Shown: piece after piece, positions 27,338-39,697 of the stretch | Layout: the number at the start of each line of letters is the position of its first letter | Position numbering within the stretch: position 1 is the first letter of the stretch | Source: Sphagnum magellanicum | Taxonomy: Eukaryota > Streptophyta > Sphagnopsida > Sphagnales > Sphagnaceae | Length of the DNA: 64,000 nucleotides | NCBI GenBank assembly: GCA_021904315.1 | Contig: CM038916.1 | Coordinates: 1,612,001-1,676,000, forward strand | Direction: 5' to 3' | Notes under the pieces: model-generated | Database searches by the model: none | What the model saw: only the letters and a program-made list of their open reading frames with translations | What the model was told of the DNA's origin: nothing | Translations under genes and position numbers: made by a program

Positions 27338-27736
27338 ATGGAGCAAGAGGGTGGGCATCGACCTCAGACTTACAAACCAATTTTTACTTCACCTCCTATC
27401 TTGCGTAATGTTGCTCCTTCATCTGTTGAGAGACAATGTGCACTACCGAGGCTAAGGGATATTTGGATTCCTACGTCGGCGGTGTCACTTAACCATTTTG
27501 TGAGGTTGTACATCCTTGGTGTGGAGGATTTATTTCAGGAGGGAGATAGCTTGCTTCGAATGGAGCATGGCAGATCGAGATCCCGCCTCATTAGCTGGAA
27601 AGTACGGCGAAGTCAGGAAGGAGAATGGAGATTCCAACAAGAGTCTATGGATGAGCAGAACTTTACCACTATTCCATCCACTATTGCGCCTTTGAAATCG
27701 ATAGCTCAGGGTGCTCAGTCCGAGTTTGATGAGTGA
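27338..27736 (+). CDS. Leader open frame of the retrotransposon, unknown function
   Basis: This 132-codon frame lies between the primer-binding site and gag. I do not recognise its product; it has no zinc knuckle, membrane segment or catalytic motif. It could be an extra upstream gene, an N-terminal part of gag cut off by later mutation, or a chance frame in the untranslated leader. Confidence 0.3.
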   Translation: MEQEGGHRPQTYKPIFTSPPILRNVAPSSVERQCALPRLRDIWIPTSAVSLNHFVRLYILGVEDLFQEGDSLLRMEHGRSRSRLISWKVRRSQEGEWRFQQESMDEQNFTTIPSTIAPLKSIAQGAQSEFDE

Positions 27737-27889
27737 CTCGGACAACATTTGTTTTCTTTTTCAAGAATCAGAACCGTGTTGTAGGAGCTGAGATTTTGAT
27801 CAATTTTGTTTGCATCTGTTTCTTTTTAGAATTGAAGAACTGTGTGTGTGGAAAGGAGTCCTGCAATTTTTTTGTGTTACTGAACTTCT

Positions 27890-29791
27890 ATGAAGATGAC
27901 GAGTCCTCAGGGAATGGATGAGTTGTTCTGGGGACGGGATCATGAGGATGTGAATGATTGGGCAGAGCGACTTACCATGGTTGCCGAAGTGCGCGATCTC
28001 ACTATCGACAAGCTATTCAAAATCGCCAAGCTGAACTTGCGGGGTCGAGCGAAGGAGTGGTTTAAGAGGCTACAGCCGATGCCTGCCAACTGGACTGAAC
28101 TGCAGACGCTGATGGTGCAGAAGTATAGGAACGTAGATGCTGATGACATCCGAATGAAGATGGATGCCATCAAACAAGAACCCAAAGAAAGGGTTCAGAA
28201 ATATTTTAAACGCTTGGACAAATTGTTCCGGAAAGGTAAGATATAGGACGGAAAGCAGAAGAAGAGGTTCCTGGCCAGACTGAGGCCAGAGATTCGAAAG
28301 CTCTGTGTGGTAAGAACGTTCGCAGATATTGAAGAATTGGTTGGAGCTGCAATGGAAGTTGAAAGAGTTCTGGGTGAACTCGGGGAAACACCGTATGAGT
28401 CTCTTCCAGAGGAACAAGAAGAAGAGACGTCAGAGAACAATGTAGAGAAGCAGGTTGTTGCGTTAAATAACACACTCATTAATTTTTTCAAAGGAAATTC
28501 ACATGATCCAGCGTCATCATCCTCTTCCACTATCTTTGGAGCATGCCAACTCTGTAAAGGTGGGGACCATATGGCCACTGCCTATTTGAGGCTAAATGAA
28601 GCACGGCCAAAATGTGCAAAGTGCAATATGTCGCATAGGACAGAAAACTGTGGAATCAAATGTACCTTCTGTACAGGATTGGGGCACTTTGAAGACAAAT
28701 GCTGGAAGAAGCCCAAAGATGGGAAATCAGCAGCTGGAGCAACAAATTTCTTAGAAGTGTTGCTCGATGATGGAGTGGTGACCGAACAGCAGCTTAACAA
28801 GCTGTGTGGAAATGAAAATTTGTTTTCCTATACCCGAGTGCCAAGGAGAAGGACTCCTGTCGATGCAGTACCAGGAAGAATTGCACCAATCCCTGAAGTT
28901 GAAAGGGAAAGCCGGGACACTTCTGTGAGGTCCAAAATTTTATCACATTTCATAAAAGGAAAGATCCCTCTATCTCCCATGGAAACCATTCTTATGATCC
29001 CTGGAGAGCTGGAACACTTTGAGAGCTTGGTGAAATTCGCAAGGAAAAAAAGGGATTCGGAGACCACCGAAAATCAAGTTTCAGTGGTCTCTACACTCCC
29101 GTCACTAAGGAAGATCTGCGTCAATAAGACGCATCGGAGCAAAACTTTACATCTGCCTGTAGAGATCAACAACTGCATTATTGAAAGTTTAGTAGATACA
29201 GGAGCATCTATGTCTGTACTGGCTGCTACCGTGGTAAGAGAATTAGGCATCATGCATCTTATGGCAAGGAATGAGAATTACAAGACTGCATCGGGAATTA
29301 TCACTCGGGCATTGGGCCGGGTTGATGAGATACAAGTCAAAATCGGAGGCATACAATGTGCCATGACTTTTATGGTAGTAGACACGGATGGGTACGACGT
29401 GCTACTTGGTCTGGATTTTCTGATGAAGATTGGAGCGGTGGTTGATGTGGAACGAGGTCCGATCCAGGTAAGGCATGGGCCTGGGACCAATGTGGAGGTG
29501 TTGCCACTGACAGTGGTAAATTTGCTGCAGAGAATGAGTGCGGGTACGATGGTGCAAGAGACGTCGACCAATTGGAAGGACGCATTTGCTGACCAAGATG
29601 ATGACATAGTACCTAATCATGATCGAGAGGCTGTCAACGAAGGGGACGATACGTCTACCTCAGATTTCGATGATGACAGTGATGCCAGTGAATACTATGA
29701 TTCAGAATCCAATCGACTAGAACAGATCGACTTAGAGGATGAGTTTGTGGATGCTGAGTTTGAGGAACTAGTCAACTCAAAAGGACCATAG
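27890..29791 (+). pseudogene. Ty3/gypsy gag-protease, one internal stop
   Basis: A single frame runs from 27890 to 29791, interrupted by one TAG at 28244-28246. The first part is the capsid-like retrotransposon gag domain (WAERLTMVAEV, then LRGRAKEWFKRL). A cysteine-rich stretch follows, with a clear CX2CX4HX4C zinc knuckle (CTFCTGLGHFEDKC near 28661-28702) and two related, less regular ones just upstream. The pepsin-like retroviral aspartic protease has its active site as VDTGAS near 29192-29209. An acidic tail (rich in D, E and S) ends the frame. The product would form the particle and process the polyprotein. The stop makes this copy defective. Confidence 0.85.
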
Positions 29792-32760
29792 GAAATGTTG
29801 CGACTGATGTTGCAGGAGCAGGCTGACGGGATCATGATTAAGAGATCGCGGATGGGGATGATTATGCCGACTGGATCAAGCGGGTATCTGACACGGAGAA
29901 GAGTAGACAGGCCGTGCATGAATCCACACACGATGTACCTGTTCCATTGTTGTTGCAGCAACACTGTCCCAAACGCGACTCTGCAATTCCGATGCTGCTC
30001 CAAATTGTCTAGGTAAAGGATGGCGACTCTGATTGCGAGCCCATTGAGAAGTATGTATCGCCCAATCATCATGAATCGGGGATCAGATGGAAGGAGATCT
30101 GTGAACGAATCAAGATCGACACCGATTTAAGTGAACGTGGGCGGCAGTAACTCTAGGGAATCCTGGAGAGGTACCAAGACGTCTTTGATTGGAACAAGGG
30201 CGAACTGGGCTACTGCACCATTGGTGAGCATAGTATCGATACGCAAGGGTTTCCACCTTGCAAAGCGTCTCCTGGTCGACTGTCTTACTGGGAGGAAGTT
30301 GAAGTGAAAAGACAGATTGATGCACTGGTGGACTTGGGTAAAATGAGACCCAATAACTCCGAATATGCCTGTCGGGTGACTCTGCCAGTAAAGAAAGATG
30401 GGAGCAGGCGTTTCTATGGACACTATCGGCCTCTCAACGCTCAAACATGTCGAGATATGTTTCCGATGCCACTCATGGAGGATGTGATTGATCAGTTGGG
30501 AAAATCGACCTAGTTTACGGCTCTAGACTTGCAGTCTGGTTTTTGGCAAATTCGAATGGCTCCAAAAGATATGAAGAAGACAGCTCTGGTCACCAAGACT
30601 GGATTATACGATTTGACAATTATGCCATTTGGACTCAAGAATGCAACCAGTACATTCACTCGAACTATGTCAGAGGTCTTCAAGGACTTGGGAAGCTGAT
30701 TTCTGAAAGTGTTCGTGGACGACCTCAATGTGCACAGTGAAAGCTAGGGAGAGCACCTTCAACATTTGGATGCGGTGCTCTGCAAACTCAGGGAAGTGAA
30801 TTTGAAACTCAACCCAAGTAAGTGTTGCTTTGCTGCTAAGGCTATCACCTTTCTAGGGCATGTGGTGAGCAAGGAGGGTATCCGGCCCGATCCTGGAAAG
30901 ATAAAAGCCGTGTTGCATTTCCCAACACTGAGGAATGTCACAAGCGTTAGGTCATTTTTAGGTCTAACAGGTTACTACAGAAAGTATGTTAGAGGCTACT
31001 CGAGCTTGGCAAGTCCTTTATTTGAATTGACAAGGAAGGACGTTGCATTTGTATGGGATATGGGCTGTGAACAGGCATACCAAGCGTTGAAGGCAGCACT
31101 AGTGGATGCGCCTGTGCTCATACGACCAGATTTCAAGCAAACCTTCTGGCTGGACGTGGATTGGTCGCCCAAGGGCGTTAGAGCCATACTGTCACAAAAA
31201 GAAGGGAAATTCGAGAAAGTAATAGCCTATGCTAGTAAGAGCCTGACTGAGACTCAGAGGAGATTCCATCCAATGGAAGGAGAATGCTACGCTCTGATAT
31301 GGGGTGTGATGCATTTCAGACAGTACTTGCACATGAAGCATTTCATCCTACGCACAAATCATAAACCACTAAAATGGTTAGTGACTATATCTGATGCACA
31401 TGGTAGGAGAGGCAGGTGGGTCGGCATGTTGCAAGACTTTAGCTTCAAAATAGTACACCGACCAGGCCTCAGGCACACAAATGTGGATGCCTTGAGCAGG
31501 AACCCAGTTGGATTGGCTGTAGATGATGATGATTTTGGTGAGGAGATACAAGACATTGCAAATACTCAGACTGATGGACCTAGAGGAGAAGAAGAGCTTC
31601 TGTGTGTTAAAACAGGAGAAGAAACAGAATGGATGGGTGTCAAGAGGAAGGGCATAAGTTTTGGACAGCAGAATGCAGATTGCATTGGGATCAACCATTG
31701 GACGTGTGTCGGCAATCATCAGCTGTATATGCTTGACATCGCATCAGCAGAAGACCTGTCTGAGGAGCCTATTCCAGGTGAGGAAGCGGTGTCAACGAAC
31801 GATGAACCTGTGCAACACGAGGGAGCGCAAATGGTACTGAAAAGAAGGAGACCTCAATATTTTGACAAGCGATAGCAATTAGACTTGGTTTTGGCAGCTC
31901 AGGAACTGTTCGAGCTTGGGGACCATGAAGTGAGTCCTACAAAATCCGATGGTGAGGAAGATCACGAAGTGAAGTCGAGTTGTGTTGACATATGGGCAGA
32001 CACAGACTGTTTGAAGTTGCTAAAGGAAGGTGTACTACCTGATGCAGTAGACTTTGAAGAGAGCAAGAGGATTAGGAAGAGGGCAAGCAACTATTGCTGG
32101 AAGGAGCAGAAGCTTTTCTTCAAAGCGTTACTTGTGCCCAAACCTGAGGAGAGGGTGTCTCTGGTGAGACGAATGCATGAAGATCTGGGGCACTTTGGGG
32201 AACAATGGACGTTGGCAGAGATTCGACGAAGGTACTTCTGGCACAATCGAACTACAGATGTTAAGGCGGTGATCAGAGGGTGCCAACAGTGCCAATTGGT
32301 GAGGAGCTTAGGTAGCATCCGATCTGGAGATGAGCAATTAAAAAGCATTCCTATTTGTGATTTGTTCCATCGAGTTGCACTGGACATTGCAGGGCCGTTG
32401 CTTGAGACTAAATTGGGCAACAAATATATTCTGGTGGCCATCGACCACTACTCGAAGTGGTGCGAAGCAAAGGCGGTTGCTGACCATGGAGCGAAGATGA
32501 TAGCCAGGTTTTTGGAGGATGAGATAATTTGTAGATATGGAGTTCCCAAATTCGTGCTGATTGACAATGGGGGGGAGTGGGCTGTAGAGTTCGATGTGAT
32601 GTGTAGGGACTATGCTATTCAACACTAGCGTACTGCACCCCAATGGCCTCAGTGCAATGGGATGGCTGAGCGCATGATTAAGACCATCAAACATGGCATA
32701 ACTATGCTTACTGCTACCCCTGCCAACATGGATTGTTGGGATTAGTAGTTGGCTAAGGTT
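29792..32760 (+). pseudogene. Ty3/gypsy pol: reverse transcriptase, RNase H, integrase, several stops
   Basis: The pol reading frame differs from that of gag-protease. Reverse transcriptase shows ALDLQSGFWQIRM, MPFGLKNA and the catalytic FVDD (about 30712). The connection and RNase H follow (TGYYRKYV, then IAYASKSLTETQRRFHPMEGE near 31240). Integrase has an HHCC zinc domain (MHEDLGHFG, then GCQQCQL around 32170-32300) and the DDE core (LDIAGPL, LIDNGGEW, NGMAER). In-frame stops lie near 30148, 30154, 30511, 30699, 30744, 31873, 32626 and 32740. Most are TAG or TGA at positions where one C-to-T change on either strand suffices, consistent with deamination of methylated cytosine. The copy cannot encode a full polymerase. 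Confidence 0.88.
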
Positions 32761-32924
32761 CTGTTTGGGTACCGATGTGGGATCCAAACCAGTACAAAAT
32801 TCTCTCCGTTCATGATCCTTACTGGTCGAACACCATGTTTGAGGGCAGACAACTACTTGTAGGCCCTGACCGCTAAGACTGACGATGGTGTTGATATGGA
32901 AGCTACTGTAGCTCAGTTCTGCAG

Positions 32925-33260
32925 AAAGTGGAGCTCATTGCAAGCATCCATGACAACGTTTTGCTCAATGTGGGGCAAGCACAGAAGCAACAAAAGAAAA
33001 TCTATGCTGCCAGAAGAGGTAAGCATCTATTTGAGGGCTTGATTGCAGGCCAGACGATGGTAAAGATGAAGAAGCCAAGGAAAAGAAGGGCTTTGACTGC
33101 AAGTTGGGAGGGTCCCTACCAATTCATAGGACATACGGATGGAAAGGGTAACCTCGATTTTGAGGAAGGGTGTCGATTATGCATCATCCAAGATGTCGAT
33201 GGTCACCAATGGGAGAGATCTCGTCGAGACCTCCAAATCTTTTATGCTCCACCAGACTAG
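32925..33260 (+). pseudogene. C-terminal integrase segment with GPY/F module, frame-shifted from pol
   Basis: This open frame is shifted relative to the rest of pol. It contains WEGPYQFIGH, the GPY/F module typical of the Ty3/gypsy integrase C-terminus, then about 40 residues to the stop at 33260. No chromodomain follows. Confidence 0.7.
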
Positions 33261-33285
33261 ATGAAGTTGAGGGACTCAGCTGTCT

Positions 33286-33298
33286 AAGAAGGGAGGGG
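33286..33298 (+). other. Polypurine tract
   Basis: AAGAAGGGAGGGG lies seven bases upstream of the TG that starts the 3' LTR, as expected for the plus-strand priming site. Confidence 0.75.
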
Positions 33299-33305
33299 TT
33301 ACATA

Positions 33306-34189
33306 TGTAGTGCGAAATTAGGTCGCCGTGCAAAGCCAAACACTGGCTGATCTTGAAGTTTAGATTGCCTGATCAGCCATCATCTCATGGCGGCGCCCCA
33401 TTAACTACTGCATGGAGTTGCATGGCTTGCTTGGTGTTTGCTGGTGTGTACTGTGTGGTCCAGGAAGATTGGCGGCTGGGAATTATGAGAAGGGATGGAG
33501 CCGAATTGATGGAGAAGAACAAGCAATGGCGGCTAACGGTGGGAGCTGGATGGAACGGAATGGCAAGAGATTCTGGAGGCTTCAGGAGGAAGCTAACGGA
33601 GGTCTGTTGAGTTTCCGATGGGAGCTTAAACAAAGAGGAGGAGAATAATGGTGTAGATCTGGGGTGGATCGGGGGATTCTTGGGTGGAGAGGAGGCTAAA
33701 GAGAAGATAGTGAGGAAGAACTTGGTTAGCGAGCAGAGCTTGGCTGAATGCTAGAACTTTTCCGCTGCGCCTAGTAGTCGGTCGAGCTAATGTAGAAAAG
33801 GAATGAGAGACAGAGAGAGAGTATAGGCAGAACTGGGAATCTGGTGTTTTTCTGTGAACATTTTTGATGGAAGAGTGAGCTTGTGTTTTCAGGGAATGTA
33901 CATGGTTTGCAATGCAATGAAAGCATTTCCCTCATAGACATTTGTGTGAGTGGGTGAGGCAGAAAGATGGATAGAGCAAAACTTGCTTTGTTGTTGTGTT
34001 GAATGCAAGACACTTGTGTGTCTTTGATCTTATGATGTTCGTCTGCAAACGTTAGTAGGCGGTCAGTATGTTGTGTATTCTCAAAGGGTCTGAACTGTGT
34101 GAAATAGATCAGGAAGACATGGACGCTTGGGTTCGTTGAGTCAGTCAAATGTGTTGTGTGTATTTCGGACCCTCTCTTTTTTGGTTACA
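33306..34189 (+). repeat. 3' LTR of the Ty3/gypsy element
   Basis: It is the direct copy of the 5' LTR, beginning TGTAGTGCG and ending GGTTACA, so the ends have the TGTA...TACA inverted form. ATATT follows immediately. Confidence 0.9.
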
Positions 34190-34194
34190 ATATT

Positions 34195-37100
34195 CCATGT
34201 TCCATTGTGGGTATGGAACACCATACAAACCTAACAAAACAAATTGTTAAGGGAGCAATTACTTATTATAAATAGTTAGTTAGTTAATACTTACTTACAT
34301 AATTACTTTCCTAGGATTTATTAGCTAGTTTACATAGTTTTCATCACCATTTGAATTTGAATTGATCATAGGACTATTCTAAGGTGATCATTTTTGGCAA
34401 GACAAGGGGATCATTGTAGAACATTGATTTTTGGAGAATATAGAAGAAGAGCATGTTTTTTTTTTGGAAAAGCTTCAATTCCATAGCTAGTATAATTTTT
34501 ATGATGTTTTTCCCCATACTTTGCATGACTAGATTGAAGTTTTAATTTTAGATCTGAGAAGATTTGATTGAACAAAATGTATTAGTATCAATTTCGTGAT
34601 ATTATTTAGTCCAAATTTTGATTATAATATAGATCAAGGATTTTGTATCTACCATTTGGCAACCATCCTAGGGTATAAATTCAGAATGGAATTCAGAGTG
34701 TTGTTTATGTCTTATTGCTAGAATTTTTGTTTCTAAAAATTAATAGTGAAGTTTAGTTTTCATTTCTTACGTATTTTCCAAATTTTGATCATAATTTTTT
34801 TTTCAGGAAGTAGATCTAAGTAGAGTAGTTAACTATGAAGATTTTGTTTTGATGTAGAAGTTTGTTTAGATTTGAGTTAGAACATGGAGAGATGGCAAAT
34901 AAAATTGTAACTAGAAATTTGAGGAGACAATTAGATCATGTTATAGTACATGAACAAGAGGAAATTGGCATTGCCATAAATAAGAATTTAAGCGTAAATT
35001 AGATAGATCAACTCTTTATAACACCCATAAGAGTTTTTCAATCAAAATAGAGACATTTGTGGATAGAAGAGAAACCTATAGGCCATAGAATGCTTCAAAG
35101 AACATCGATAATTTCTTGTGAAGTGCAAACTGGTGAAGCGTAGAAGCGCACCAACAATCTGCAATGAAATTCCAAGAGAGAAGAACATGAGATTAAAAAT
35201 GCAAACTCATAGCTTGAGTTTAGACAAAAAAATCAAGAATTTGGATTTCAATAGAGAGTTGTGCTAGAGTTAACAAGTTTGATGCAACAACATGACTCTA
35301 ATGTTTTGATTCATGGAAAAGAACATAGATTCAATAGGTCAAAAAGGGAGGAAGTAGTACCAAGGTATAAATCTGCTTCACTTCCTTACTATGAAGAAGA
35401 ACATGAGGATGAAGAGCTTGAAGAAAGAGCTTAGAAGTTTGAACATCAAATTCATTATGTGGTTGAGTAAAAAGTCAATTTAGGGCATCATAATGTCTAG
35501 AGGAGTTGACCTAATACTTGTAATTAGACAAAAAATTATAATCTTACTAAGAGCAAAACTAATAGTAACAAAAGGTGTACCTGTGACTATTAGAGTAAGT
35601 ATAGTGAACCTAAACTTAATCAACATTAGAGTGGAAGCATTGTTAGAGGAGTCCAAAGGGATTGGAGTAGAGGAATTCATAGTGTGAACAAAGGTCCAAG
35701 ACCTAACCCTCCATGTTGCACATACTGCCATTAGATTGGACATTAGATCAATGAATGTCCATTTATTGAAGATAATGCAAGGTAAGGATTTGCTGAACAT
35801 TTCTAAAATTTGAATGTAGAACTTGCAAGAGCAAAGGATCATGGAGATTTTGAACAAGAGAATTTGTACCATGAAAGTGTCAAAATTTTAAATAGACTCA
35901 AAGAATAGATTTCAAAAAATAACAGAATGGAAATGAGAGCTCAAACTATGGCAGATGTAACACCAATTTTTGTAGCTCCCACACCAAATTTGTTCCATCA
36001 TAACAATGTTGGAGTTACCTATGTAAGAACTTCCAATCTTAGAATGGAACCAATAGATTTGTACCATTATATTATGTGGCAATGCCCCATTCTATGGTTA
36101 CAATTATTGAAATTCCATTTACAATAGCACCAGCCATACCATTACTGGTATGAAGTCCAGACCACAAATTCCAAGGGGAACAGACCTTGTGAGTATGCAT
36201 AAAAAGATGCCCACATAGGTGGACAAGATTTTTACTAAACAACCATTAGATATAGGTGGAGGAGGATTAAGACCACCATGACCACCATGACTTCTAAGAC
36301 CTTCAAGATATTTTGGATTACCAATGGTGAATCCATGCAGACTACCATTACCACCAAATAGGCCTTATCATCAACCACTTAACTACCTTGAGTGTGTGAA
36401 GGATTTTGACCTAGATGTTCATGTTAGAGTTTTAAAGGTTGCCATTAGAAGAAATGGTGAAACAAAAGATGCAAAAATTGTTAATCTATTTAGTTTTACC
36501 CTCAGAAACATTATATTTGACTAGTGTAATAAATACATGGGAGACTACCCAAATTGTACTTTTGTAAAGTTATAATTCGTTTTTTGTAATCGGTTCAAAA
36601 TAGTTTAGAATGATGAGCAAGTCTATTTGTAGCTAAAGAACATGAAGAAGGAGAACAATGAAAGGGTGGAGGTTTATTATGAAAGATTATTGAAGTTAAC
36701 CAATAGTATTCAACATAGGACAATAAATAGTTTCCTAAATATTTTTTTTAGTTTTAGATTACAACCAAATTTGCGTGTGGCAACAACATGCATGAAAAGA
36801 GAAACCTTACAATAACACAAGGTTGGTTTGTGAATTTTTTTTCTTTTAAAGTTGAAACAATAAGCAATTTATTAATACCACAAAATAGTAAAACAATATT
36901 AGCTTAGAAACCTTGGACATTTATAGACAAAACAAGAATGTATTGTACAAACTGTCATAGGACAAATCATAATGTTGAAACATGTAAAGTCGAAAGAAAA
37001 GAAAAGTTTATTCCTACAATTTTTGAAGTTATAATTCATCAAATCAAAGTACAGAGATTTATGAGGTATTCCTGTCATATTTGCGGTGAGGTTGGATATA

Positions 37101-37650
37101 AGATTACAAATTGTCTTAAGTTTAATGACATGTAGAATATGTTTAAGAATAAAAGAATGAAAACTACAAAAAAACCATTTGTAGTGGAGCCCAAGGTTGT
37201 CAATCCTTTAGTTCATGTAGTGGATGTCAACATGGCCATCACAAAAAGCAAGGTTACTGAAAAAAAATGTTCAAGGATAGAGAGCTAATTAAGAAAAAGT
37301 CTATTGTTGACTAGGAAGAGGAACATAGACTACAACAATCTTTTGTTAAGACTATACAAGAGATGGAAGTAGAAGACCCACCATAAAGTTTGAATCAAAA
37401 GGAGAAAACACAATGGATTACAAATTGGGCAGGATTACCAGAGATTAAGGTTAATGAACAGAAGCTTCGAAGGAATGTTGCAGAAGCTGAGCTTCAGCAT
37501 GGAAACATCAAGTGATTTGTTGGTCCATCAGAACATGGTGAACTTTTTTTGTTTAACCAAGCTCAAAGCCATTCCCACAATTGTTCCCAATTTCTACCAC
37601 GGTAAATCTAATAGAAATCCATTGATTTGCAATTCTAATACATGTGTATA
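34195..37650 (+). pseudogene. Decayed gag gene of a second, older LTR retrotransposon
   Basis: The clearest part is the retrotransposon gag core at about 36370-36720 (DLDVHVRVLKVAIRRNGETK, then ERVEVYYERLLKL). Two zinc knuckles follow near 36938-37130: CTNCHRTNHNVETC, a regular CX2CX4HX4C, and CHICGEVGYKITNC with Tyr in place of His. Another knuckle remnant lies near 35720-35765. Stops and frame changes interrupt the frame throughout, many as TAG. The piece from 34195 to about 34890 has no coding signal and may be its LTR and leader. The CACTA element at 37651 interrupts or bounds its 3' side, and no protease or polymerase was recognised after it. Confidence 0.65.
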
Positions 37651-39697
37651 CACTACTACAAATCATGGCTTTTAAAGAAGTTCAAATTGACTAACTTGTC
37701 ATTTTGACTAATGGACATGTACATTTTGACTAAAGGCTAGGGGGTTGAATGACACATGTATGTGTTGATTGATCAATTTGACTATAGTGATTTATTTGAT
37801 TAAATACACATAGTCAAGTTGTACAACCTTAGTCAAAATGGCCAATGGTCTTTAGTCAAGTTGAATAGTTAATCAAGATGGTCAAAAATCTTTAGTCAAA
37901 ATGAATAATGGTTTTTAGTCAAATTAAACATTTAGTCAAAATGGCCAATGATATTTAATAAAAATGACCAAGGGTTTTTAGTCAAGTTGAACATTTAGTC
38001 AAGACGACTAATGATCGTTAATCAAATATGACATGGTCTACTACCCTATGTTTCTACTTCCTACCTGTTCATCCACCTATTTATTTAATTAACTACTTGC
38101 CTACCTATTACCCACCCACCCACCTACTTATTGTTTATCTATTGACCTATTTACCTATACTTTCTCACCTACCTACTTACATACCTACCCACCTACCTAC
38201 TTAATTTTAACCACTAGGTGTAACCATGAGGTTTAGTCACTATGTTTAACCACTAGATTTAACCATTAGGTTTAACCAAATTTAAACCATTATGTTTAAT
38301 TTAAATTTAACCATTATGTTTAGCCACTAGATTTTGGCACTAGGTTTAACCTAAGTTAAATCATTGAGTTTGGCCAATAGGTATAACCTAAATTTAGCCA
38401 CTAGGTATAACCACTAAGTATAACTTAGGTTTGGCCATTTGTTTAACCATTACAGTTATCCACTAGATTTAATTTAGGTTTAGCCATTATGTTTAGCCAT
38501 GAAATTTAACTATTAGGTTTAATCAAGGTTTATCCATTATTTTAAGTCACCAAATTTAACCATTACTTTAAATCATTAAGTTTGGCCATTAGGTTTAACC
38601 ATTATTTTAAATCATTAAGTTTAGCCACTAGGTTTAGCCATTGCTTTAAGTCACTAAATTTGCCCATTAAATTTAACCATTATGTTTAGATAATATTTTA
38701 AGTCATTAAATTTAATCATTAGGTTTAACCATTATTTTAAGTCATTAAATTTAGCCACTAAATTTAGCCATTATTTTAAATCACTAAGTTTAACCATTAG
38801 ATTTAGTCATTACTTTAAGTCATTAAGTTTAACCATAGGTTTATCCATTATTTTAAGTCATTAAGTTTAACCATTACTTTAAGTTGCTGAATTTAGTCAT
38901 AATGTTTAACCATTATGTTTAGCCATTATTTTAAGTTACTAAGTTTAGCCACTAGGTTTCACCACTAAGTTTAACCATTACTTTAAGTCACTGAGTTTAG
39001 CCACTAGGTTTAGTCATTACTTTAAATCATTAAATTTAGTTATTGGGTTTAGCCAATACTTTAAGCCACTATGTTTAACCATTATTTTAAGTCATTAAGT
39101 TTAACCACTAGGTTTAGCCAATAGTCTAAGTCACGAAGTTTAGCCACTAGGTTTAGCCATTACTTTAAGCCATTGAGTTTAACCATTAGGTTTAATTAAT
39201 AGTTTAATCTATTGAGTTTAACCAATAGTTTAAACCATTGAATTTAGCCATTAACTTTAGCCAATACTTTAAGCCATTGGGATTAACCACTAGGTTTAAC
39301 CATTACTTTAAGTCACTAAGTTTAGCCTCTAAGTTTAATCATTACTTTAAATCAGTAGGTTACATTAGGTTCGGTAGGTTAAACTAGGTTAGCACTTACA
39401 TACCTAAGTGTCTTTTTTCGACTTAAATAAACCTATTTACTGCCTACCTACCTATTTACCTACCTACCTATTCAAACGATCCACTGTCCACTAGTCAAAT
39501 AGTTAGTCAAATAATTAATCATTTTGTTGATCACTCCACCAATCAAAATGACAAGGTCCAATTTGACTGCCTAGTCACGTTGGACATGTACAAAATGACT
39601 TGTCCAAATTGACAAGGTGGTTTTTTTTTACACTTGTCATTTTTGGGTTTTTTTTTACTAGAAAACCCAATTGAAAAAACCATGAATTGTAATAGTG
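37651..39697. mobile_element. CACTA (CMC/EnSpm) non-autonomous transposon
   Basis: The left terminus is CACTACTACAAATCATGG. The right terminus, read on the minus strand, is CACTATTACAATTCATGG, matching at 16 of 18 positions. ATA flanks both sides (37648-37650 and 39698-39700), the three-base duplication expected of CACTA elements. Subterminal regions are filled with TTGACTA / TAGTCAA repeats, plus a GGACATGTACA motif present near both ends. The interior has CCTA-type tetranucleotide tracts (38090-38200 and 39425-39475) flanking a 13-bp minisatellite. No transposase is encoded, so the element needed a partner in trans. It sits in the decayed retrotransposon region and is therefore a later insertion. 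Confidence 0.9.
38205..39365 (+). repeat. 13-bp minisatellite with partial 39-bp higher-order period, inside the CACTA element
   Basis: About 1.15 kb is made of 13-base monomers such as AGGTTTAACCATT, ACTTTAAGTCACT and AAGTTTAGCCACT. In the better-ordered parts these three variants alternate, giving a 39-base higher-order unit. Monomers are diverged, and a few indels break the register. There is no coding potential. Confidence 0.85.

Larger units (their letters stand above)
26128..34189 (+). mobile_element. Ty3/gypsy LTR retrotransposon, nearly full length, inactivated
   Basis: About 8.06 kb lies between two similar LTRs. In order: 5' LTR, primer-binding site TGGTATCAGAGC (complementary to plant initiator tRNA-Met), a leader frame, gag with zinc knuckles, aspartic protease, reverse transcriptase, RNase H, integrase, a polypurine tract and the 3' LTR. 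Integrase after RNase H places it in Ty3/gypsy. ATATT flanks both ends (26124-26128 and 34190-34194); the last T overlaps the first base of the TG terminus, so the duplication may be four or five bases. Internal stops and frame changes in gag and pol make it non-autonomous. I saw no chromodomain after the integrase. Confidence 0.9.

Noticed and set aside
38205..39365. CRISPR-like array
   Set aside because: Repeats are 13 bp, diverged and contiguous without unique spacers, within a plant CACTA transposon.
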